A stretch of 64,000 nucleotides of DNA from Corynespora cassiicola (Eukaryota; Ascomycota; Dothideomycetes; Pleosporales; Corynesporascaceae), in contig JAEUWY010000005.1 in NCBI GenBank assembly GCA_022059125.1, positions 310,001 through 374,000 on the forward strand, in the 5' to 3' direction. The notes under the pieces are model-generated. The model was not told the origin of the DNA, made no database searches, and worked only from the letters and a program-made list of their open reading frames with translations. Below, one piece after another: positions 20,968 to 33,226 of this stretch. Within the stretch, counting starts at the first letter, position 1. Every line of letters starts with the position of its first letter. The position numbers and the translations under genes are program-made.

Positions 20968-22661
20968 CTACCTCACCACAGCTGGTTCTTCAACCTTGTC
21001 AAACTCCCTCCTCGCCTTCCCCAGAATGAACGAAAACCGATGAATCTCCATGCCCGGATCCTTTGGATTGTTCGCAAGCTATCCATGAACTCAGCCCATT
21101 TCTCCTCGACAAGAATTCCAAGACAAGTGCGCGACTTACCAGCATCTTCACCGACCAATCATTATCCGACATGCGATCCACCTTGATCTTCAGTGGGAAC
21201 AGGGCCGTGAACTTGTCGAGGTACTTGAACAGGCTCATCGCGGCGGTGAGATCGCCGCTACCTTTGGCGCAGGCCTAGACGGCGCGTCAGTCTCGGCATT
21301 TCTTTTCTCTCCTTTTGCTTTTCCTATTTTTGTTTTGGTAGGGGGCAAAACTTACACCAGAGGCGTGCAGGAGGAAGGCGGCATAGTAGAGCGGCAGGAC
21401 GTCTGGGTGCTCGCCCCGGCCGGACCGCGCGATGAAGGTGTCGATGGCTTTCATGATGAGGTTGCGGGCGCGCGAGTCATGTATATCGTACGTGCGCTGG
21501 TATTCGCGGCGGAGGTGGCTGGATGGCGTTGGTTGGTGAGGGGACGATACGATGCCAGAAGAGAAGGGAAGGGAGGAATGGAATTTAATAGATTACGGTA
21601 TACTCACCTGGGCAGTCTTTTATTCATCAGGGCATCAGCGGCACCGCATGCGTACAGTGCTTCCCACACCATGGCGTACTGTGGCCAACAGTCAGCATGA
21701 GAAAGAGGCGGGAAAAGGTCGAACGAATCCCGGCTGTACTCACATCCCTGGCCATCTGCCTGCATTGTATCCCGAAAAAATCGGATACCGTCCGGCTGAA
21801 CAGCTCGGAAACCTGCTTGGTATCGGCAAAGGTCTTGTAATTGCCCCAGAGCCTCTCCATGCGTCTGTCCAGCAGAAATGTCATCTTGTTCGACAAGCGA
21901 TGGTTGGAGGGCTCGATCAGGAGAAGGCCTGGCGATCGCGGGGGGTAAGATGTGCCAGCGCTGGGTGCGACTTGGATGACTGCTTGGGAAGACTCGTATG
22001 CGGTATGCTCTGATGCCGCATCCAATTCTAAAATCTGAGCGTATTCGGCGTCTTTGGATGCCCAGCTGGCGGCTTCTTGGTCGTACTTCCATTCTTCTCG
22101 TTCTTGTGTTCCATCGTACTCGGGAGAGGGCGGCAGGATATGGAAAGCTCGCGGGACCGATGCATGCGAAGAAGTCCCTGAGTACTGCTTCCAGTTGTCA
22201 AAAACAGTATCCCCGGGCGTCCAGTTTGACGAGCTGCCGTCTTGTGGGTGTGGTATGTGTGTGTACGAATTCGAGTCCGAGGAACCGGGGCTGGAGTCTT
22301 GCAATCCCATCATCTCATTGAATGGATTGTACCTTTCCTCCTCGCTGCTTGGTGAGCCCCATCCCGTTGGCGTGTTTTCGTAGCTAGTGCTGATTGCAGT
22401 TGCGTTGTTTCTGAGCTGACTGTGACGAGCAGATTGTTTCTGTCCACGCTTCGAGGCAGTGCCAGGATTACAGGGTCGTTTTAGTTTGACACAGCGATCG
22501 CATTTTTGCGGCCATGCTCGTCCTTCTGGCTCGCACTATCAAAATCAGTCGCCAAGTCGTGTCGTTCGCGATACGATCGGTACCTTTGTTTTATCCATAC
22601 GACAGCTCGTACACTTTGCGACTGTCGCTAGTTTCCGAGGCTTCCCGTCTACCGTCGGCAT
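20968..22661 (-). CDS. Zn2Cys6 transcription factor, six exons, intact
   Basis: Model complement(join(20968..21078, 21140..21274, 21356..21518, 21608..21678, 21744..22535, 22584..22661)), 449 residues, all phases closing. The N-terminus MPTVDGKPRKLATVAKC leads into the zinc cluster C17-x2-C20-x6-C27-x10-C38-x2-C41-x6-C48. The spacing of ten between the third and fourth cysteines is longer than the common 5-9. The first intron lies directly before the third cysteine. A low-complexity Ser/Pro region follows, then a helical region: LSNKMTFLLDRRMERLWGNY, QVSELFSRTVSDFFGIQ, YAMVWEALYACGAADALMN, RARNLIMKAIDTFIARSG and LPLYYAAFLLHASGACAKG, ending EIHRFSFILGKARREF. No fungal_trans domain is evident. 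It is presumably a nuclear DNA-binding regulator; its targets cannot be inferred. Introns are 48-89 bp with GT-AG ends. Confidence 0.8.
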
Positions 22662-23589
22662 GGTCGATTCACGTCTAGTTTACTGGATGTGGACAACAAA
22701 TGCTAGTGAGTGGGCAGCCTCGTTGACAAAGGCATGTATCTCACAGTTGATTATCTATCGGGGGAGAAGGGGTGGGGAGTTCCGGCCTCAAGGCCTAGCT
22801 CGAAGCAGAATCAAGCTTCCGAGACAACATCGATACCACCGATTCCCATCTAGACTTTCTGGTGCCAGTAACACTGCGTTTCAGCTATGCAGAGGCGTAC
22901 GGATACGGGCCCAGACACACGGTCATCTCCCGCGTGCTAGTCCCAAAGAGAGGCTAGCGCGCTGCATCCCCAGGTTCCAGGGCGATCTCGCCCTATCGCG
23001 CCATCCAGAAAAACCGCCGCCGTACATATATTCAGTGATCACGATCGGCCTGCTCACTTTGGTTCGTGCTTTTTTGTTCCGGCCAATCCCAGGATTTCTT
23101 CGGTTCAATAAGACGAGAGTCGCGTTGTCGGAAGTAGGCCGTTTTACGGTCCAGACTAACGGAATAGGAGGGTGAGTATGCCAGTTTACACATTCAGCTG
23201 GTCTGCAGGATTGGGGGCCATTTTTCACTTTTCTTCTGGTTAGGAACAGGAAGCAAATACCCCTGTAACCACTAGAGAATGTTTATGCATACAAATGTAT
23301 CGATTCTATATCTACCACGCCTACTGGCTCTTCATTTTCCCGACACCACACAAGAAATTATTTTTAGCACTCCACACATTATCCAAAGGAGAAGGTTGGC
23401 CATACTGGCCTACGGTATAGTGCGCCGGGGGAATTCTTGAGAACCTCCACAAGGCCCACACTCACGCTTTTCCTTGGATCTAGGGTATTCAGAATATGAA
23501 TTCAGAGCTCCCTAGTTTGGATGGATAGGTACAGTGGGCCAACCCAAGTCTTCCAGTTCTGCTCCTCATCTTTCCTGGTCAGGCTCTCT
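22662..23589. other. Intergenic, nothing recognised
   Basis: The left part is the presumed promoter of the Zn2Cys6 regulator. A 238-codon plus-strand frame here mostly overlaps the antisense of the regulator and has no motif, so I treat it as chance. Confidence 0.4.
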
Positions 23590-24810
23590 CTAGTGTGGTT
23601 GGCGCTCCGTGAAATTGGCTGCAACGAGTAGCTTATCAAGCAATGTTTCCTCGTCAAATTCGACACCCTGCCTAAAGACCTTGAGGCAGATGCCCATCTC
23701 AGCCATGGCATCTACAATCATGCTCATGCACTTCACCACCTCTATTTGCATCTCAAGTGTCTCCTTTTCGGCCGCATCTATCATACGAACCGCCAAGAAG
23801 AATTCCGCGCATTGATGGGCGTCGTGGTGGAACGACAAAGCCGTATTCAGCAAGATATCAAAGCCAGCGTTCAAGTTCTCTTTCAAGTATTTGAGCTCGA
23901 GAAACTTTGCATCGGTCTCTATCCAGCTCATGTTGGTGACATGGAGCCGCTTCCGACTTTGGGGGAGATGGCCGGTCGGACAGGTATTTGAAGTCGAAAA
24001 AATCCCACGGGCCTTGTCCAAGTCCTAGCTGAGCCAGCTGGCCAAGGAGGTTGCCGTAATTTGTGCGCGGGATGTCCACTCGCCACCTGCTAGTGCCTCT
24101 CCAGCGGTATCCGACATCTACTACCCGCAGACATTTCAAATTCTCAAAAATGGGACCAGCCAAGATCTGCTCAAAGTCTCGAGAGGATATTCTCGCCCTA
24201 TGGAACTCGATGCTGGTGAGATTCGGAGTGAATCGACTGCCGAGCAAAGATGCATACGGACAGCCCATACTGTGAAAGCAGAAACCATTCTCGGGATAAT
24301 CTCAGATAGCCATGTTCTCCACCCAGGGGACGATTGGGATGTATTCCGTGTTATCAATCGGCTTATGAATGCGGAGAGTCAAAGACCTAAGTTTGACCAA
24401 TGGAATTTCGTCGTCAGAGAGAAAAGGGTAACCAGTCCTCAGTAAGAAGGTTCCATATTTGAGGTAGACCATCTTCCCCTATTAGAGACAGGTCCAACTC
24501 TGCAAGTTTTTTAGCCCTATGCATGATCAGCGCGCATATAACGTCTATCATGTCATTGCGGTTCTCGTCATATGTTATCGAGCTCCGGATGTGCGAGAAG
24601 ACGTCGTCATTTGATATAGCGTGGTTCAGAAGGTCCACGAGATATATCTACACAGCCCTTTTGTCGATACTCTCTTCCTTATCGTTATCCTCGCTATGTG
24701 AGAGTAGAGCCAACAAGTTTATCATGGCAAATCGGTCTCGCTTCTTGAGCAACTGGATCAGAAGTTTTTCCAGTCCGCAACATTGGAGTAGGCAGCGCAC
24801 TGAATGACAT
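23590..24810 (-). pseudogene. F-box/LRR-like protein, decayed
   Basis: Minus-strand pieces line up but need several frame changes. From the 5' side: LLQCCGLEKLLIQLLKKRD, AMINLLALLSHSEDNDKEE, a TAG near 24648, then FSHIRSSITYDENRNDMIDV and LDLSLIGEDGLPQIWNLLTE, a frame change, EIPLVKLRSLTLRIHKPI, a stop, then LTSIEFHRARISSRDFEQI with LKCLRVVDVGYRWRG, and in yet another frame AKFLELKYLKENLNAGFDIL and a C-terminal helix region ending ERQPH. The repeated L-x-x-L-x-L spacing around LRSLTLRI, LTSIEFHRA and LKCLRVVDV is like the leucine-rich part of the large fungal F-box/LRR families. No intact F-box is seen. Two or more stops and at least two frame shifts argue that it is dead. Confidence 0.5.
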
Positions 24811-27800
24811 CTTACGATAGTCAAATATGGTGTGGGCTTCTATTTCCGGTGGTTAGGTATGCCTTTGGAGATTTAAATAAGAGAGTTAGTGCTGTTGGCC
24901 CTTCTTGGAAAATGTGTTATATACTAGACAACAGCGTCTAGAGGTTTACGTTAGCATTGTCCCCTCCCATATCAGCTGCAATGTGAATTGCAGCTGCTAG
25001 AATCTACTAGGGAATTACAATACAATTTCGACGTTTTCCAAGGATTATCATACCGTTTTAAAATATGTTTTGTTACTTAGAACGATACTGCCTGCCTGTT
25101 AAGAGCAGTCTGTCCGCTGTCTGCGAAGTTGCTGAAGAAGACATAAAACATTATTAGTATTACGATCAAGAGCACATGCGTAGATTGGCGCCCGCGACCA
25201 TACTTGACTTTTGTGCGAATGGGGCTGGATTGATGCCGTAATTGTTGCTCCTCTGTTATAGCAAGCACAATGTGCGAGACCAATGCTTTGTTCATTGCTA
25301 GGAGTTTCGCAAGTGAATGGCAGTCTCAGACATTGGGAAAATAACAGATTCCCATGATCATTAGTGATGACCGCGATGCCTGAAAGTGTCTGTCTTCACA
25401 GCTTGGAAATGAGTGAGTGGCATAAGACCTAGGCCTAGTGCTATGCTGTTCTTTTTGGGTGAAGCGCTAATGGGGAAGCAAGTCTACCGAAACATCGAGT
25501 CTCCAGATGCAATGCCGTGATGTCATCTGTGAATATATACGCCTGAGTGGCCGAGAGTAACCAGGAAATGCTCGGCACATGGCTGCATAGATGATTATGC
25601 GCTGGTGCACCATGGCAGCGGCCACGGAGAGGGGAATTGATGGAGCAATTGAAACTCGAGGGATCCAGGATGCAGGTAACACCACGCCATTGTCGCAACC
25701 AAGTCCAGTCCGCAAAACCTTCAAAGCCATGACAGCAGTCGAGCACAAAACGGCCGTTGGGATTGCGCGCCTCGACTCGACAAATGCCAGAGGAGGTCCA
25801 GCACCGGCGCTCATGTGACATTGTACAACCCACGTGGGGCTTGGGCTTCCGCTTCCTGCCACTGCGTCCCTGTGGGGAAGGCGCGTTGCCACGCCCTTTC
25901 CTCCTCGTCCCTCTCAAACTTTATCCTCCGTGGCGACGGACACGTCTCCATCTTCCGCACCCCCCGAGCTGCACTCCTCATGCATCATCTTGTCCCCTTG
26001 CTCATCTTCGTACACGCTTTTTAGCTGGAACAGCCAATGACTCGCCGAAGGATAGGTGGCAACAGCCGCCCTAATGATCCTGACCTCAGCAGGACAGCCT
26101 AGGTAGGCAACCTATATCCTGCGCAGTGGGACGGGTGTGACTGATAGCCTTCTCCCCGTTACTGCGCCGTCTGGGCTCAGCCGATGGCTAACTATATGTA
26201 CGGTTTTCGGTTTCGCTTGTAACGGCTGGGCCGGAGACACTTCACCCTCCGACGTGCCCGCACCCGTGTTTCGTTGCTGAATCCCGGAACCATGTACTCT
26301 GGCACATTGGGAGGAGCTGACTTGTGGGGTCTGTCCGCCCGCAAGATGAGCGGCATTTTCTCCCGCCACCTCTGGACCCTCCCTGTGCATTGCCAGCTGG
26401 TCTCAATATGCGCTGCCCGCTCCGGCTGCCCCAAGAAAGATGGGACGCCAAGGGAGCGTCGTCAGCTGAACAACGGGCATTGAGGTGGGATCATGCTTCT
26501 ATCCACAGGAGTCGACACGCCATGAGATTGGAAGACAGGCAATTCATGGGTAGAGAGGCGGGAGATTGTGTCCGTCGTAGGACCGTGAGGCGTACAGCCA
26601 GCACGTGAGCACGTGCCCTGCAGTCACCAACAGAGTCTGGCATACACTCGGGCAACAGGTCAGTCGCCTGGCTGTTTAGAAACTAGGTTGACTTTGCAGA
26701 GGTGTCCCTGTGCGCTGGCGCACCTGTCAAACCGGCGGCACTGATGACACGAACAGCTCTCGGCCAGTCTCGGTCAGTGTCTACACCTACCCGACCGGAC
26801 TATACAACGTTGTATTCTGCTAAGACAAGGGTAGGCTCTGTTGGCTTTCCGATGTGGGCAGGCAGAAACTTTTTGTTTCATCAAACTTCTTGCTCGCCCT
26901 ACCTATCATGTCGAGGATTACCATCTTAGGTGCAGTAGCTCTGGAGAGCCAGGCCCGCTGCTCGCCCAAGTCCACTCGCCTCCAAGCAGATGCACTTCCC
27001 GCTCCTCGGAAATCGCCCTAAGCGTCCCGTTTTGTTCTTGGCACAAGTCGCTCACCCTGTCGATGCTGTCCTAGCCGGAGAATATTTTGGCTAGAAATAA
27101 GAGGACTTCCATGTGACCCACTTTGCTTGGAAACTCGACCACGGCATGTTTCTCGCATCGCGGGATCCTAGAGTTTCGCCCCATATCTACAACGGGGGTA
27201 TCCAGGATCCAGCTCTCCCATATCTTGGGGATCCGTGCTTTAGCTCACGATACCCGTGAGTGGGTTCTGGCAATCGTTGGAGCTCACGGCGAGACTTGGT
27301 CATCGCACGCGGAGCGCAGATATCGGGTGCGGGACGCACACAGGCCGAACGGTTCGGCGGTTTTCGAATTACCGCATATCGGCTGTTGTCTAGAGGTTCA
27401 GTTTGATGAGCTGCTTGAGGACATTCTTCGCCCCACGAGGACTTGGGCGAACGGAGTCCAGCACGTTTCGAGAATCATTGCCCCCACGCGACTGCTAGTC
27501 CAATTGTTTTACTCTCCGTCCACTCAATAGTCGCTACAAGGGACAGATCAAGCATTTTTCGTATCCGTCAGCAATTGACGCTGTGCACTACGGCGACTGA
27601 CGCCCGGCGCCATGTCCATTGCGACAGCTGGCGTCCCCATGGACCTTATTGCTTACATCCAAGTCGAGGTTGGAGATTGCCCGAGATGCCGTCGGTGCGT
27701 GCGGTCGGATATGAGCCGTAGCGGGAGAGAGTCAGTCCTCTGCGGCGAAGAAATTGAGAGTCCACCCACGACGCACGTCATTGCGGGAAGCTCTAAAATG

Positions 27801-28897
27801 AGAGAGCTAGAGCGGCACTTGGCGATAGCCATTGCGGAGAAGGTTTAGACTGATTCAAAGAGGGGATGTTTTGGCGAAGGATTCTTGTAAGCGTCGACGA
27901 CCCCTTTGACGAACACTTGAAAAAGAAAAGGACGCTGCATCATCCTTGCGAGGAAGGATTACGCAAACTCTCGAGCAATCGAGCTTGTCGAATCGTACGG
28001 CAGACTGTTTGGCTCACATTGTCATGGATAACGACAAAAGGGCAGGCCGACCCCTCCATCGCAAAAGCAAAAATCCGCATGAGGTAATCGCCGAGCCTTG
28101 AACACTTGGGAAGAACAAGCAAGCCATGTCTAAAGACGGCTTCGATCGTACGTTTATTTCCAACGGCGTAAACCAAGTTTAGCTCGGCGACGCGGGCCGT
28201 CTGCGGAGAAGCCACGCACGACCTTTGTGCGCGTCGAGCGCTGTCGCCTCCAAAAGCAAGAAAGAAAGGGATGCCCTGCAGTTCCGCTATCGATACGGGA
28301 TGTGTTGCTTGCTAGGGGCACAGCCACCATCACAGTGGGGAAAACAGCAGAAGAGGCAAGAAAAGGAAACAAGACTCAATGGAACGCGCAAAGCTGAAAC
28401 AAGTGACAGGCGGCAACAGCTGAAGAAGCAAACAATAGAGGGGATGTTCCCTGAGGGGCGATGGAAGAAGGCAAGGGCCGCGGCAGCGAGGCTGAAAAGG
28501 GTTTCTGCGACGTGATGGGGCTGCATGAGGGTCGCGGGGCATGAGTCGTGCGTGCAGAGGGCAGCCGGACTCCTAAAACGGCATCTTGGGGGCTTGCCGA
28601 TTTCATGCAGCAAGCCAAAAACGAACGGAAGCATGACGTTGGTGCCCGTTTTCAGAGATGGACGGCAGGGTCGCGAAGCGAAGGGTCAGGAGAAAAAGCA
28701 AAGGAGCTGCACCCCACGTGGTGATGCATTGAGGGGCGCAAGGGGAGATCAACATGCTCACCACGATACCGGGCGCGTTAAGCTCTGGGGGGGGGGTGTT
28801 TGTGTTTTGGCGACCTGGCACACAGGGAACGACCGGCAAGGCCATGACTTGCGGAAGCGAAAGGAAGGCCATTAATTCTGCTAATGAGCTACGACGA
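24811..28897. other. Gene-poor stretch of 4.1 kb
   Basis: I read both strands and find no coding region I can support. The many short open frames in the GC-richer part (25.4-28.8 kb) occur in all six frames at once and lack motifs, as expected of GC-rich non-coding DNA. A G-run of nine sits near 28790. No repeat or RNA gene is recognised. Confidence 0.4.
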
Positions 28898-30422
28898 CTA
28901 CTCATGCCCCCTGGCCCCAAGGTCCCGCTTTAGCACGTCCAGTATCGCTGAACTATCGACGGGCTCCCCTGCTGCTATATCCTCCTCGGACCTCTGCTCC
29001 CCAATCGCTTTTAGTGTTTCGGGATCCACGCCCTTGAGCAGATCGCTCAACTCCTTCTCCTCCTCCCCTTGCTGCTTCAGGTACTCGCTCTCCAGCATGA
29101 AGTCTTGGGGCAATTGAAGATCTGGGCCGGAAAAGACATATATGGTAGGGAATTCTAGCACGGTGCGCCCGCGCAGACACTCGGCCAGGGTTGCTGACGC
29201 AGAAATGGGGGCAAGCACCTGGCGACTCGAACTGGTCCGCGGCCTCAATAGGAAGTAATGGTACTGAGGAGGAACGGATTCGGAGTCTGCCCCAGCGAGA
29301 TGAGGGCTTGAACGACTGTCATCTGCCAACTCGGCATCGACATTGTGCTCCTTTGGGACGACTGACTCTGCATGTCCGTCTCTTGAGGAAGGTCGTCCGG
29401 GTCCAGCAGGCGGAGGCTCTCGCTCCGCAGCCTCTGCTTTGACTCGTTGGAGCTCGCCTTGATCCACAGGAAGAGTCGGAGCATCTTGCACTTCCTCTTT
29501 GGAGCTGGACGGCTGGTCTTGCGCTGGCCGCTTCCTCTTCCTGGATAGGCCCTTGTGCTGGTGGCGCTCAAAAGGATGACTCTCCGAGATGGGACAGCCC
29601 TCGGGAGTTTCGGCGAGTATCCGAGACTTGTCTTCGCGTAGCCACTCAACGGTCCATACAATATTTCCTCTTTTTGCGATCGGGGTTAGCGCGATTCAGC
29701 AGCAAAAAAGACAAAGGGATGTAATGACGACAGCGACGACAGCAGGAAGAGGACCAGGAACTCACTGATTACTTCGGCGGGTTTTATTCTCCTTCTGCCG
29801 GCTCAGGCCCTTGGGTGCCCGAATCACCTCGACGCCAGCCGCAGCGTAATGGGTGTCTGACAGGAAATTCCGAGGCTTCGCGCGGAGATCCGATGCAGGG
29901 CCAAGGCCAAGCCTGTCGTTGACCTCACGCTCGGCTTTCTCCAAGCCGCGCTCGACTCCAGTAAGGAAGTTGAAATCATGATCGATGCCGGCAGGCGTCG
30001 CAAGCTGCGACTTCTTGACGAACTTGGTGGGGTCCCGTTTGCCGGAACATTGTGCCCACTGCTGGTGACGCTTGTAGCAGGGCAGCGAACACGTCCGCGC
30101 GTCGCATCCGGGACACCGATATTTGAACTTGGTTGTGTTACTAGTTCCGTTGTTAGCATACCGAGGGGAGAGATTGTCTCAGATTGGCGCTGTGCAGGAT
30201 CTGGGTAACATGTTGGGGAGATCGGTAGCATGGGGCGGGGGGGGCGGTAAGCATTCGATCTTGGTACGTGAAGGCTTAGGGCAAAGACGAGAGGGTTAAA
30301 AAAAGTTTGGAAGGAAAAGACGCTTCCAGACGGCACATGGAAGCGTCATGGAGTGAGGCGCTTGTTTTGATTGGAACCTACCAGATGCTGCATAAGCCGC
30401 TCAACAGCGTCTCGTCGGCCAT
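28898..30422 (-). CDS. BCD1: BCD1-like zf-HIT protein (box C/D snoRNP assembly factor)
   Basis: Model complement(join(28898..29669, 29766..30140, 30382..30422)), 395 residues. The first exon codes only MADETLLSGLCSI plus two bases; the 241-bp first intron is long for this genome, and its removal completes the HIT zinc finger. The ligands are C11, C14, C23, C26, C31, C35, H39 and C45 (CPGCDARTCSLPCYKRHQQW). After it come GKRDPTKFVKK and HDFNFLTGVERGLEKAERE, then IVWTVEWLREDKSRIL, and a C-terminal block ECLRGRTVLEFPTIYVF with an acidic tail. This is the architecture of Bcd1/ZNHIT6, a nuclear factor needed for box C/D snoRNA stability and loading of Nop58 with the R2TP/Rvb machinery. Several nuclear-localisation-like basic runs (SRKRKRP) are present. 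The gene looks intact. Confidence 0.85.
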
Positions 30423-31185
30423 GTTTTGGCTGCCAGGTTTGGTAATGCCCGTGATATCAGACGGGCTCGGAGGTAGATCTGTATTTTTTTCGCAGCAGGG
30501 CTGGAAAAATCGCGTGGCACACAGGACGGGCGCGCTGGGCACGGCTGGCGGACGGACAGCCGATGGTGCAGGAGACAGGCTTCACAGATGCAGGTTGAGG
30601 AATAGTCCCTCTTTTTTTCAGCCTCGACGTGGATGGCGGTTGATGTGATGGGTGGGTGGAGAAGCAGAGTGATGATGGGGTGGGCTTGGCGCTTGGTAGA
30701 GAGAGGAAAAGGCTGGAACCGAGCTCTGGGTGTGGCTGATCTCTCGGAAGATTATTCTCTCAGAAGCCAATACGCCGTCGCAGCAACCATCGCACAAAGA
30801 CTTGGTCGGATGGCCGCCCACCGAGGACGACTGGACCAAGGTGCCGTTGTCAAGGAATTGTCACGAGCAGTGGCGCGCAGCGAAGGCTGACCGGCGACAA
30901 AGTAGCTTTCCAACAGAATGTTTATTAGAGTTTCAGCGAGGAGCGCAGACAGCGAACCATGGGCGCTGTCATCTACAGGTGCTCGACACTCGCGCGTCTG
31001 CGGCGACAGCTTCATGCCTGCTCGCAAAGGGCAAGCCGGCGAGTCGATCTACAGGGCCCGTGGGCAGCATGGGATGGGTAAGCAGGAGAACGAGGGAGCG
31101 TGCGCGCAAGCCAGCTGAGGGCTCCCTAATGTTCATCATGGCCAGTCCGCTACCGAGCAGCAGCTCACAGTCGTCAAAGGAGGAG

Positions 31186-31216
<31 letters not shown>

Positions 31217-33226
31217 TGCTGACGGGGAGCCCCTATCGAACGATTGGCGCGGAGCCGCCTCCACGCTGCATCAGCGTCCAGGACCATCCAGGCGGAGATC
31301 AACCTGGCGACACCTGTTTCGCGGACTGAGGGGCATCCAAGAAGGCACGAAGGAGCAGTCTTGCTCGTTGATTGAGCACCCAGTGCAGAGGCACGTCTCT
31401 AGTGTGCAGAGGCGCGCAGCTGCGCGATGTACCTAGCACGCACTTTCGGCGACGCCAGCTTTTTTTTTCCCACTAACCGCCGATGGGGATGGCATTCTAT
31501 GCACGTCTTGGTTCTACGGCTAGCGGTTTTGGGCCTAGCGACGATGGCATCGATGTTTCACCTTGGTCCTAATCCCCAGGCTCGCCAAAGCTTCGACCCC
31601 TTTCCGTTGACGTAGGTGAGTACTTGCATGCATGCAAGTCAGGGAGGGCGCGAGGGGAGGGAGGGCAAAAAAAAAAAAAGCGGGCACGTCATGGAAGGGA
31701 TGGGCTGGTTGAAGTATGTGCTGCTCTATCGCGATGGAGATTAAAAAGAGACGGACGAAGACGACACCGACGCGGGACGGTTGGGCAAGCAGCCGAAAGC
31801 GAGACTGCGAGCGACAGAGAAAAAAACGTTCGGAAGGATCAAACACGCCTCCCACAAGGTACGGCAAATGATCATCGACCCAAAGGCGTGCAATTCGAGC
31901 AGGCCCGGGAAGTGGTCAGGGGTCCCGCTTTGCTCATTTGGGAGCGGGCCCCGCTGTGCCCATTGGCGGCACGCATGCAGTGGATGCAGAGGATGTGGAT
32001 GGGGTGGGTGCAGGCCGTGGATGCAGTGCAGTGGAGTGGGTGCTGGGGATGCACATTGCATGCGTGCGCGCACAACTATGGGAACAAGGGCCCCCGTTTT
32101 CCGAACGACAGACAGTCTTGAATCGACATGCGGCTACACCATCTACGTGCTGTCCCATGCCTGGTGCTATTGCCACCACCACCCACACGGGCCGGGGCAC
32201 GCCCACGGACGGCAGACGAGACGATGCGGGCGGCAAGCTGATTTGTGAGCGGCGGGCGGCGGGCGGCGTGCTCGTCGTCGTGCTGGATGCGCGACTCGTG
32301 GGATGCAGGCAAGAGACACGAGAGAGTCGCAGCGTGCCGTCTGTCACTCACACCCAGTACCGTCTGCGTCTTCTGCCACATGCTTCCGATGGATGGAGCT
32401 GCCGATGGAGCTGGCCGCGACGGGCGGGCGGCAGGTATCGCAGCAATGGCAGGCCGTCGATTGTGCGCGGCTTGTGCGTTGCTTCTTCCTCTGCTGCTGC
32501 CCGCTGCCGCCGTCGGCGCCGTTGGTGAGCGAACCCGCCGTTGAGCGCACACGGAACCTGGGTGCCTGGGTGCCTGGGTCGCTGGATCGCCGGATACCTC
32601 AAAAGGCGGCGCATAGGGTTATTAGGGGCCGCCATCGCTCAGTGCGGCGCGGCGCACGTTCCTGGCGTCGTCGTCGAGCAAAGAGCCCCTGGCCGCCCCG
32701 TGCCAGAGACGCACCCCCCGGAGACGAGACCCTGCTCGCGCGCGGATTGGCAGGGAAGAGGCCTCATTTCCTGTGCAACCGAGACTTGTGAAGCCCACCC
32801 TAGATAGCGCCACCTTCGGGCTGTTCTCCCCAAGCTCCCTCGACGCCTGCAGCCCTGGAGCCCTCCAACTGCCCCAAAAGCAGCCAGCCCGCCGCTACTC
32901 CATCACTCTCCTTCCCTTGCCTGCCGTTGCTTGCTTGCTTTGCTGCTGCTGCTCTGGCTGCTGCTGCGACCACGACGTCGACTACTTTCACAACCGCCCC
33001 GGAGAGCCCTCAATTGGCCTCTGTTTTCACCCCCTGGCCGCCTGCCGTTTCCACCTTTCACCCAAGGTCGGATGTACCTCTCCCTTAACCTCGACTCTTA
33101 ATCCCCCCTCCGGAGGCCTGCCTTCGCGACCGCCGCGCCGCAACCGCCGCCGTGCTCACTACTACCACCACGGCCAGTCCACTTGTATAGACCGATACAC
33201 ACAACAACCACACACACCCACACACA
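30423..33226. other. 2.8-kb intergenic region between divergent BCD1 and DENN genes
   Basis: GC-rich with many overlapping random frames. The last 450 bases before the DENN start are pyrimidine-rich (CTCCC, CTGCTGCTG, and ACACAC runs at 33200-33225) and read like a long 5' UTR and core promoter. A short GGCGGCGGCGGC run lies near 31190. No gene is recognised. Confidence 0.45.
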
